From Gemmatimonadales bacterium (GTDB taxonomy: Bacteria; Gemmatimonadota; Gemmatimonadetes; Gemmatimonadales; GWC2-71-9): DNA of 8,981 nt. The notes under the pieces are model-generated. The model was given only the letters and a program-made list of their open reading frames with translations, made no database searches and was not told where the DNA came from. A program made the position numbers and the translations under genes. Each line of letters starts with the position of its first letter. Within the stretch, counting starts at the first letter, position 1. The stretch covers positions 1 through 8,981 of the forward strand of contig JAUVTI010000073.1 of NCBI GenBank assembly GCA_030601605.1, given 5' to 3'. Below, piece by piece: positions 1-5,630 of this stretch.

Positions 1-165
1 GTTCAGGCGGTGGAATGGGAACCCGCATTTCAGATAGAAGAATCTATGGCTGATATCAAGATGTCCAGTGACGTTTTGACATTCTCCATATTTAAGAGAG
101 AACTCAACCTGATCAATGAGCTTCGGCTTGGAGATAAGCTCATACTGGATAACGTATACAAACCG
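1..165 (+). other. Low-GC segment with a protein-like open frame on the plus strand, origin unknown
   Basis: By hand count these bases are about 43% GC, against about 63% in the next 160 bases and higher still in the genes beyond. Plus-strand frame 1 is open from base 1 and gives natural-looking protein sequence, with segments such as EWEPAFQIEES, DVLTFSIFKRELNLINEL and LGDKLILDNVYKPG: mixed acidic and basic residues with alternating hydrophobics and many codons starting with a purine. No start or stop for this gene lies in the segment, and I do not recognise the family. Past about base 166 the same frame runs on only as the antisense shadow of the nrtS-like gene and coaX. It could be the end of an inserted element or an assembly join. 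Confidence 0.45.
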
Positions 166-273
166 GGCATCTCCCTGGTTGATGGCGATGAGGATCGGCC
201 CCACGATGAGGGAGTACATGAGACCACGGCGGACCACCTTGGGTTCGCACGCAGCGCGCCACCACTCCTTCAT
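1..273 (-). CDS. NrtS-like small membrane protein, 5' part only; homology ends near base 166
   Basis: From the ATG at 273 the first 36 residues read MKEWWRAACEPKVVRRG, then LMYSLIVGPILIAINQGDA. This strongly resembles the N-terminus of the small nitrate/nitrite transporter family NrtS: basic residues around a 'VVRR' motif, one hydrophobic helix, and the 'INxGDA' signature. Full family members are roughly 70-90 residues and continue with a second hydrophobic helix of the type 'LLTxLVPYxVST'. Here the frame stays open to base 1 (91 codons), but the sequence after GDA is polar, has no membrane helix and does not look like the family, and base composition drops at the same place. I therefore treat about 166-273 as the genuine gene fragment and the rest as foreign or chimeric sequence. 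A good ribosome binding site precedes the ATG. Confidence is moderate for the family and low for an intact gene. Confidence 0.55.
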   Translation of the reverse strand, partial: MKEWWRAACEPKVVRRGLMYSLIVGPILIAINQGDARFVYVIQYELISKPKLIDQVEFSLKYGECQNVTGHLDISHRFFYLKCGFPFHRLN

Positions 274-277
274 AGCG

Positions 278-283
278 CCTCCC
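278..283 (-). promoter_or_regulatory. ribosome binding site of the nrtS-like gene
   Basis: GGGAGG on the minus strand ends four bases before the ATG at 273. Its first three G are the final G tract of the tandem repeat, so the repeat and the ribosome binding site share bases. It supports the ATG at 273 as a real start. Confidence 0.65.
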
Positions 284-315
284 GTTTCCCGCTTCCCGTT
301 TCCCGTTTCCCGGCT
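281..315 (-). repeat. 7-base tandem repeat, five units, with G-quadruplex pattern on the sense strand
   Basis: On the plus strand five consecutive 7-base units begin with CCCG: CCCGTTT, CCCGCTT, CCCGTTT, CCCGTTT, CCCGGCT. Read on the minus (transcribed) strand this gives five GGG tracts separated by four-base loops (AAAC or AAGC), which meets the usual G3-N1-7 G-quadruplex rule. The array fills most of the 47-base gap between the coaX stop and the nrtS-like start, and its last GGG merges into the ribosome binding site GGGAGG. The repeat is read directly; folding and any regulatory effect are inference. Confidence 0.85.
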
Positions 316-320
316 TCTTC

Positions 321-1100
321 TCACCACTTCAGCCCCAACCGGCCGGCCGCCACCTTGAGGCCGAGCAGCGTGAGCTGCGGTTCAACCATCTCTATCTCCT
401 TGCAGAGCGGGGCCACCACGTCGGCCAGGCCCCCCGTGGCAACCACCTGGGGAACGTCGCCGGTGGGCCACTCCTCCTTGATCCGCCGCACGATGCCGTC
501 CACCGCATCCGCGGTGCCAAGCAGCACGCCGGCGCGGATGCACTCTTCGGTGCGCCTTCCGATTACTCGCTCAGGCGGGACCAGCTCAGTAGCCGGGAGC
601 TTGGCGGCCTTGAGCGAGAGGTTTTCGGCCGCCGTTCGCACGCCGGGTGCGATCACTCCGCCCAGGAAGGTTCCGTCCTTGGTGATGCAATCGAAGGTCG
701 TCGCGGTGCCGAAGTCCACCACGATCGTATCGCGCCCATACAGCGCCGCGGCGGCCACGGTGTTCACCACGCGGTCCGCGCCGACGCTGTGGGGCTCCTC
801 GACATCGAGGGTGATATCCAGAGCCGAGTCCGGGCCGATCGCCACCGGCCTCAATCCCATGGCCAGCTCGACTCCCTCTGCCAGCACCTCCGTGACGCCC
901 GGGGCAACCGATGCCTCCACCGCCGCACGCACCTCGTGAGTGGAATGCCCAGCGTGCGTCAGGAACGAGGTGAGCATGGCCGCCCACTCGTCCGGAGTCC
1001 GGGAGACATCGGTAGTGAGCCGCCAGTGGGCCAGCAACCGGTCGCCGGCGAATAGCCCCAGCGTGATCTCGGTGTTGCCGACGTCCGCCGCTAGCAGCAT
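321..1100 (-). CDS. coaX: Type III pantothenate kinase CoaX
   Basis: CoaX phosphorylates pantothenate, the first step of coenzyme A synthesis. Unlike CoaA it is an ASKHA-fold enzyme needing a monovalent cation and is not inhibited by CoA. The 259 residues are typical. Motifs are the phosphate loop DVGNT (6-10), GADR (107-110) with the catalytic Asp109, DFGTATT (129-135), GGVIAPG (147-153) and ATGGL (221-225). The ATG at 1100 fits the family N-terminus (MLLAADVGNT) and is preceded by AGGT a few bases upstream that overlaps the stop of the preceding gene. The open frame reaches to 1682, but the upstream part is Arg-rich shadow sequence of the membrane protein gene. BirA and CoaX often sit close together in bacterial genomes, and this order repeats that pattern with one gene inserted between them. 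No terminator hairpin is seen after the stop. Confidence 0.97.
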   Translation of the reverse strand: MLLAADVGNTEITLGLFAGDRLLAHWRLTTDVSRTPDEWAAMLTSFLTHAGHSTHEVRAAVEASVAPGVTEVLAEGVELAMGLRPVAIGPDSALDITLDVEEPHSVGADRVVNTVAAAALYGRDTIVVDFGTATTFDCITKDGTFLGGVIAPGVRTAAENLSLKAAKLPATELVPPERVIGRRTEECIRAGVLLGTADAVDGIVRRIKEEWPTGDVPQVVATGGLADVVAPLCKEIEMVEPQLTLLGLKVAAGRLGLKW

Positions 1101-1105
1101 GCGAC

Positions 1106-2074
1106 CTACACTATGCCGCGCAGGATGCCTTTGCGGCGCGCGACGAGCAGGCAGAGCAACACGATGGCGACTGCGTGCGCAGCGAGGTACTCCCACCCGA
1201 CTACGGCGCCTTGAGCACCTTCGACCGTGAGCGTGGCAACACGCAGCGCCTCGAACCCGGCGAACACGAGGCCCGAGTAGAGAGCGGCGACCAACAGGGA
1301 CCCCGACAGCACGTACAGGCTTCCCGCGCCCGTCGCACCCAGGGCGGCGAGCCACCAAGGGGCCTCGAACAGCCGGGAGTCCGCGGTGACCAGTAGTGAC
1401 CACAAGGTGGCGATGAGTGCGGCCCCCAGCACCAGGGCGAGTCCGGCGCGGTCGGGGTGACCTACCAGGAGCCGGCGGAACGCCAATTCGGTCGTGACCA
1501 GGGCAGCCGCCGACCCGATGGCGGTGAGGAATACGAGTGCCTCGATGACGGTCGCGCCACAGGTCGCGCCCTCGGGTCCGGCGGTGCTGAGAACGCAGAG
1601 GCCCGGCCCGCCCCGTACCAACACGGCAAACACCGCGAGCAGAAACGGGATCAGGGCGGCGGCGGCGGCGGCACCATACCATGGTAGGAAGCGGCGCTGA
1701 TGGACGAATGCCCAGGCGAAGCCCCAGGCCACCACACCCACGACGATGAGCACGGCCATTCCGGGCTCGACTTCAGCTGCCAGCTCGGGCAGGCGATATG
1801 GCCGGGCCACGAGGATGAGCACCGCGAACACGGCTGCCACGGCCACCACCGTGCCGATCGAGAAGCGCTCGCGCCACGGTCCGTTGGGCCACAGCCCAAG
1901 CGGCAAGTGCATCCCCCGCAGGATGAACGCTGCAACGACTCCGAGACTGAGCGGAGCGATCGCATAGCCCAGGAGGCCGCGCAATGTCTCCGTCTCGAGC
2001 AGCCACCAAGAGGCGAAGAGCAACAGCGCGGCCGCTACGGCACGCGCCCATAGCGGCAGTTCACGCTGTGACAA
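1106..2074 (-). CDS. Polytopic membrane protein, possibly a degenerate CPBP-family protein
   Basis: With a TTG start at 2074 the product is 322 residues with roughly nine or ten hydrophobic helices (for example 11-27, 36-52, 72-90, 106-124, 134-152, 177-197, 211-230, 241-276 and 295-312). The TTG is preceded by a run of six G five bases upstream and gives a 14-base overlap with birA. A GTG at 2128 in the same frame would add 18 residues but has no ribosome binding site. The last 150 residues resemble the core of CPBP (Abi/CAAX-like) intramembrane proteins: TELAFRR (195-201) lines up with EExxxR, and the following helices have the family's spacing, including a 'GSLYVLSGSLLVAAL' stretch. The first Glu is Thr, and no His is found where FxxxH and the third motif would be, so proteolysis is doubtful. 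A loop holds Cys160 and Cys172. The stop lies five bases before coaX and its TAG forms part of the coaX AGGT. The coding call is firm; the family assignment is inference. Confidence 0.8.
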   Translation of the reverse strand: MSQRELPLWARAVAAALLLFASWWLLETETLRGLLGYAIAPLSLGVVAAFILRGMHLPLGLWPNGPWRERFSIGTVVAVAAVFAVLILVARPYRLPELAAEVEPGMAVLIVVGVVAWGFAWAFVHQRRFLPWYGAAAAAALIPFLLAVFAVLVRGGPGLCVLSTAGPEGATCGATVIEALVFLTAIGSAAALVTTELAFRRLLVGHPDRAGLALVLGAALIATLWSLLVTADSRLFEAPWWLAALGATGAGSLYVLSGSLLVAALYSGLVFAGFEALRVATLTVEGAQGAVVGWEYLAAHAVAIVLLCLLVARRKGILRGIV

Positions 2075-2819
2075 CGCTGCCCCCCAGGATCCGTTCCACA
2101 CCTGCCTCCGTTTCCACCAGGAGCGCACCGTCGGAGTCTATGCCCCTGGCGGTGCCGGCCACGGGCGCCTCCAGCGCTCTGCCGCGCAGCCAATCGTGCC
2201 GCTCGAACGCGGCCAGCTCGGCCTGATCCAGCAAGGGCGCGTCCCTCAGGGAGCCGAGCCGTGGCGCGAGCCGCTCCAGAACCTGAAGCCGCGTGACGCC
2301 CGCCGCCACCTCATCCACCGCCACCGCCCGGTCCGCCAACTCCGGCGGCAACGGTCCGTGCACGTTGAGGCCGATGCCGATCGCGACCCACTTCGCGCGG
2401 CCCTCGGCCCAGCGCGCCTCGCACAGCACGCCGCCCAGCTTGCGGTCGATCGCGACCACGTCGTTGGGCCACTTGAGACTCGCTTCCACCCCGAGCTCTC
2501 CCAATGACTCTACGACCGCGAGCCCAACCCGCAATGCCAGCACGCCGCGCTCCGACTCGGCCCGCGGCCGCGCCAGGAATCCGAGCCAGATGCCGGTCCG
2601 GGCCGGACTCTGCCACGACCGTCCGCGCCGGCCCCGGCCGGCGGTCTGCTCTTCGGCAAGCACGAGCGTCCCATCCGGGGCCCCGTCCGCCGCCAGCTCG
2701 TGCACCACGTCGAGCGTGCTAGTGACCGACTCGAACGCCAGGCAGCGCTTCACCCCGAGCCGACCCGCCAACTCGTCGTGAGCGACGCCGTCGTACTGCG
2801 TCAGCCCAACAGCGCCCAT
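2061..2819 (-). CDS. birA: Biotin--[acetyl-CoA-carboxylase] ligase, monofunctional BirA
   Basis: The enzyme activates biotin as biotinyl-AMP and attaches it to a lysine of biotin carboxyl carrier proteins. The 252 residues comprise only the catalytic and C-terminal domains. Visible motifs are SVTSTLD (31-37), the biotinyl-AMP loop GRGRRGRSW (61-69), KWPNDV (116-121), KLGGVLCE (127-134), GIGLNVHG (148-155) and a BPL_C type SH3-like tail ending GGSVV (246-250). There is no N-terminal helix-turn-helix, so it should not act as a biotin repressor as E. coli BirA does. The ATG at 2819 lies within the end of uppP; a GGAG sits about 13 bases upstream, rather far, so coupling with uppP is likely. The frame stays open for 193 codons upstream, but that part is antiphase sequence of uppP with no family resemblance. 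Confidence 0.95.
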   Translation of the reverse strand: MGAVGLTQYDGVAHDELAGRLGVKRCLAFESVTSTLDVVHELAADGAPDGTLVLAEEQTAGRGRRGRSWQSPARTGIWLGFLARPRAESERGVLALRVGLAVVESLGELGVEASLKWPNDVVAIDRKLGGVLCEARWAEGRAKWVAIGIGLNVHGPLPPELADRAVAVDEVAAGVTRLQVLERLAPRLGSLRDAPLLDQAELAAFERHDWLRGRALEAPVAGTARGIDSDGALLVETEAGVERILGGSVVTA

Positions 2820-3586
2820 GTCACCGTCACCGCTCCAATCGCCCAGCAGTAGGGCGCGAAGCGGTGAAACGCTCCCTTGCGGAGCAGCGCCACCAGGAAG
2901 CGTATCGCCCACACCCCGGAGGCCAGGGCCGCCGCGAAGCTCAGCGCCAACGGACCGAGTCCTACGCTCTCGGTGCCGGCCGCCAGATGCGGCACCTGCA
3001 GCACCGCGGCTCCCATAATGGCCGGGATGGCCAGCAGGAACGAGAACTCCGCCGCTCGCACCGCATCGACTCGCTGCCACAGCCCTGCCGCGACCGTGGC
3101 CCCGGAGCGCGATATCCCCGGGAGGATCGCCAGCGCCTGCGCCACACCGATTCCGAACGCCCCACTCCTGCTGGGCTCCTGCCGTGACGCGCTCGGCCTT
3201 ATCCACCTCGTGCTCCAGAGGATAAGACCGGTGACCACGAAGTCCACCCCCACGAGCAGAAGCGACTCGAAGGCCCGCTCGAAGAAGTCCGCGAGAAAGA
3301 AGCCGATCAGGGCGGCGGGAATCGAGCCCAGGAAGAGGAGCCCAATGTAGCGCCATGCAGAGCCGCTGCCGAACAGCGCATCTCGCGTGAGCTGCCACAG
3401 GCGCGTTCGATATACGATCACGACCGCCAGCAGCGTGGCCACGTGCAGAGCCACTTCCACCACTACTCCTGGCGTGGTCAAACCCACCGCCGCCTCGGCG
3501 ACCACCAGGTGCCCGGAACTCGAGACTGGCAGGAACTCGGTGAGCCCCTGAACCACACCGAGCAGCAATCCCTGCCAGTAGGTCAC
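2801..3586 (-). CDS. uppP: Undecaprenyl-diphosphate phosphatase UppP (BacA family)
   Basis: This integral membrane enzyme removes a phosphate from undecaprenyl diphosphate, recycling the lipid carrier for peptidoglycan and other envelope polymers; extra copies give bacitracin resistance in other bacteria. The 261 residues are normal for the family. Both signature blocks are present: QGLTEFLPVSSSGHL (13-27), containing the (E/Q)xxxE pair Gln13 and Glu17 and the conserved His27, and LPGISRSGAT (155-164) with the key Arg160. Several hydrophobic helices alternate with short loops, for example about 40-60, 79-100, 108-124, 181-197, 212-233 and 246-260. The start is GTG, overlapping the bshA stop as GTGA; no strong Shine-Dalgarno sequence is seen, so expression probably follows translation of bshA. 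The 3' end overlaps birA by 19 bases. Confidence 0.97.
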   Translation of the reverse strand: MTYWQGLLLGVVQGLTEFLPVSSSGHLVVAEAAVGLTTPGVVVEVALHVATLLAVVIVYRTRLWQLTRDALFGSGSAWRYIGLLFLGSIPAALIGFFLADFFERAFESLLLVGVDFVVTGLILWSTRWIRPSASRQEPSRSGAFGIGVAQALAILPGISRSGATVAAGLWQRVDAVRAAEFSFLLAIPAIMGAAVLQVPHLAAGTESVGLGPLALSFAAALASGVWAIRFLVALLRKGAFHRFAPYCWAIGAVTVTWALLG

Positions 3587-4707
3587 CGTCCGGTCACCCG
3601 GTCGTACACCTCCTCATACTGAGGAACGATCCGCTCGGCCGCGAAGTCGTGCGATCGCGCGACCGCGGCCGCGCGCGCCTCCGCCCACCGCGCCGGTGCG
3701 AGCAGCTCCATCGCAGCCTCGGCCATCGCGTCCACGTCGCCGACGGGCACGAGCGTTCCGGTCTCTCCGTCCACCACGACTTCGTGAATCCCGCCCACGC
3801 GGCTCGCCACCACCGGCGCTCCGCATGCCATGGCCTCCAGCGCGCTGAGCCCAAAGGACTCCGAGGAACTGGGGAGCACGAACAGGTCGGCGGCCCGCAG
3901 ACACTGCGCGACCGCGTCCGCCTTGCCCAGGAATTGCACATGCTCGCTCACGCCCAGCTGCTCGGCTTCGGCCTCGGTGGCCTGCCGCTCCGGCCCGTCC
4001 CCGATGAGCACCAGCACCGCCGGAATGCGCTCGCGCACCTTTGCGAACATCCGAACCACGTCGGGGACCCGCTTCACCTCGCGGAAGTTCGACACGTGCA
4101 TCAGGACCTTCGTGTCCGCCGGGGCGAACGCCGCGCGGCACTGCGGATCGTCGGATGGGAAGTACTCGTCCAGGTTCACGAAGTTGGGTATGACGTCGAT
4201 GTCGCAGGTCTGGCATCCGAATGCGCTGTACGTCTCCTCCCGCAGGTACTCCGAGACCGCCGTGACCGCGTCGGAGCGTTCGATCGAGAACTTGGTCACG
4301 GTGAAGAAGGAGCGCTCCCTGCCCACCAGGGTGATGTCCGTTCCGTGCAGCGTGGTGACCACCTGCAGGTCGCGGTGCTCCCGCACCATCTCTCGTGCAA
4401 GAAACGCGGCGGTTGCGTGCGGCACCGCGTAGTGCACGTGCAGGATGTCCAGCTCCTCGCGCAGGGCCACCTCTTCCTGGGTGACCGCCAGCGCCAGCGA
4501 ATACGGGAAGTACTCCAGGAGCGGATACGTGCCGCTGACGTCGACCTCGTGGAAATACACCCGCTCCGAGAAACCGCGCAGCCGAAACGGTGACGCGTAG
4601 GAGATGAAGTGGATCTCGTGCCCCCGCCGCGCGAGCGCGAGCCCCAGCTCGGTGGCCACCGCGCCGGACCCGCCATACGTCGGATAACAGGTGATGCCAA
4701 TCCGCAT
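3583..4707 (-). CDS. bshA: N-acetyl-alpha-D-glucosaminyl L-malate synthase BshA
   Basis: This GT-B fold, family 4 glycosyltransferase joins UDP-GlcNAc and L-malate in the first step of bacillithiol synthesis, in the cytoplasm. It is 374 residues, the usual BshA length. The N-terminus MRIGITCYPTYGGSGAVATE is typical of BshA, followed by HEIHFIS (30-36), HVHYAVPHA (90-98), TLHGTDIT (119-126), VIPNFVNLDE (172-181), HVSNFREVKRV (204-214), LIGDGPER (234-241) and the donor-site segment ESFGLSALEAMACG (283-296), which has the E-x7-E arrangement of GT4 enzymes. The ATG at 4707 is chosen because the family starts here and a GAGG lies six bases upstream; the open frame extends 37 codons further but only as shadow sequence inside miaA. 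A CxxC (Cys165, Cys168) is present just before VIPNF. The deacetylase bshB and the ligase bshC are not in the window. The stop overlaps the uppP start (GTGA). Confidence 0.96.
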   Translation of the reverse strand: MRIGITCYPTYGGSGAVATELGLALARRGHEIHFISYASPFRLRGFSERVYFHEVDVSGTYPLLEYFPYSLALAVTQEEVALREELDILHVHYAVPHATAAFLAREMVREHRDLQVVTTLHGTDITLVGRERSFFTVTKFSIERSDAVTAVSEYLREETYSAFGCQTCDIDVIPNFVNLDEYFPSDDPQCRAAFAPADTKVLMHVSNFREVKRVPDVVRMFAKVRERIPAVLVLIGDGPERQATEAEAEQLGVSEHVQFLGKADAVAQCLRAADLFVLPSSSESFGLSALEAMACGAPVVASRVGGIHEVVVDGETGTLVPVGDVDAMAEAAMELLAPARWAEARAAAVARSHDFAAERIVPQYEEVYDRVTGR

Positions 4708-5630
4708 CAGTCGCCTCGCTCCTCCCACAGCTGCACGATTTCCCGCGCCAGCACCTCCGGCGCCTCGGTCGTATCCAAAGTTACTACGAGATGACCGGCC
4801 AGCTGGTGCCGAAACCACGTCTCCTGCCGCTTGGCGTAGCGCCGCGTGGAGCCGGCGATCGCCGCGGCCAGCTCATCGTCCGGCAGTTCGCCCGCCAGGT
4901 GCCGCACCACCTCACGATACCCCACGCCGTCGAGCCCGGCCGCGTCGGGCGCCGCGCCGCGGTCCAGCACTCCGCGCACCTCCGCGACGAACCCCTCGTC
5001 GAGCATCCGCCGAACGCGCTCCTCGATGCGCCGGTGGAGCACGGCGCGCGGCGCGGTGAGTCGCACGTACCAGGGACGCATCACACCGTCCGCCTTGGCC
5101 TTGACCTGCCACCACGAGAGCGGTCGTCCGGTGAGCAGCGCCACCTCGACGCAGCGAGCGGCCCGCTGCCTCCCGCCACCGCTATACCCCGGGTCGAGAC
5201 GCGTGGCCCAGCGTCCCAGTCCCTCCGCCTCCCTGGACCAGTTGCGCAACCGCTCGCGCCGCTCGGCCGGCAGCGGCGGCTCGCGGAACAGGCCATCTGC
5301 CAACGCCCTCACGTAGAATCCGGTACCTCCAACGACCACGGGCTGTCGTGACGGCGCCAGGTCGCTGAGCCAGCCCGCCGCCTCGGCGGCGAACCGCCCC
5401 GCGCTGTAGCGCTCGCCGGGCTCTACGAGGTCGATTCCCAGGTGGGGAACCGCCTGCCGCTCCTTCGCCGTGGGCTTGGCGGTTCCGATGTCGAGGCCCC
5501 TGTAGATCTGTCGGGAGTCAGCCGAGATCACGGTCACGGGCCAGTGCGCCGCCAGAGCGAGCACGACGGCCGTCTTGCCCACCGCAGTCGGACCGACGAT
5601 CACCGGTACGAGCGGCTTACGATCGTCCAA
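4707..5630 (-). CDS. miaA: tRNA dimethylallyltransferase MiaA
   Basis: MiaA transfers the dimethylallyl group from DMAPP to N6 of adenosine 37 in tRNAs that read codons beginning with U. The 307 residues are a normal length. Visible motifs are the P-loop GPTAVGKT (13-20), the catalytic and substrate segment DSRQIYRGLDIGTAKP (38-53), GGTGFYVRAL (101-110), GYREV (237-241) and the C-terminal RYAKRQETWFR (264-274). The start is a TTG at 5630, inside the last codons of mutL (14-base overlap), preceded by GGAA seven bases upstream. The next in-frame candidate, a GTG at Val10, has no ribosome binding site and would leave only three residues before the P-loop. One oddity is that the segment after LDP (145-147) is about four residues shorter than the usual stretch before the RQR. 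It ends one base into the bshA start (TGATG). Confidence 0.96.
   Translation of the reverse strand: MDDRKPLVPVIVGPTAVGKTAVVLALAAHWPVTVISADSRQIYRGLDIGTAKPTAKERQAVPHLGIDLVEPGERYSAGRFAAEAAGWLSDLAPSRQPVVVGGTGFYVRALADGLFREPPLPAERRERLRNWSREAEGLGRWATRLDPGYSGGGRQRAARCVEVALLTGRPLSWWQVKAKADGVMRPWYVRLTAPRAVLHRRIEERVRRMLDEGFVAEVRGVLDRGAAPDAAGLDGVGYREVVRHLAGELPDDELAAAIAGSTRRYAKRQETWFRHQLAGHLVVTLDTTEAPEVLAREIVQLWEERGD
4714..4726 (-). promoter_or_regulatory. ribosome binding site of bshA
   Basis: Read on the minus strand this is GGGAGGAGCGAGG, with GAGG ending six bases before the bshA ATG and GGGAGGAG eleven bases before it. It lies inside the miaA coding sequence. It is among the strongest Shine-Dalgarno matches in the window and supports the ATG at 4707 over upstream alternatives. 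Confidence 0.7.

Noticed and set aside
281..315. The CCCGTTT repeat as a CRISPR array or telomere-like end
   Set aside because: Units are only seven bases with no spacers, and there are just five copies between two genes, so it is a short tandem repeat.
274..320. Terminator after coaX
   Set aside because: No inverted repeat followed by a T run is visible on the minus strand in this gap; the G-rich repeat has no complementary arm nearby.
10..939. Long plus-strand open frame of 309 codons
   Set aside because: Only the first 55 codons look protein-like. From about base 166 on it is the codon-aligned antisense of the nrtS-like gene and coaX, rich in Ser, Thr, Pro and Ala, and coaX is unmistakable on the other strand.
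2075..2128. GTG at 2128 as the start of the membrane protein
   Set aside because: It would overlap birA by 68 bases, has no Shine-Dalgarno sequence, and the added residues are the out-of-frame reading of the conserved BirA tail. The TTG at 2074 with its G-run is preferred but not certain.
2820..3398. N-terminal extension of BirA that might hold a helix-turn-helix
   Set aside because: The translated extension has no helix-turn-helix pattern and lies wholly within uppP in another frame.
3649..4593. Plus-strand open frame of 314 codons opposite bshA
   Set aside because: It is an antisense shadow in high-GC DNA: His and Arg rich, no motif, and bshA is fully supported by family motifs on the minus strand.
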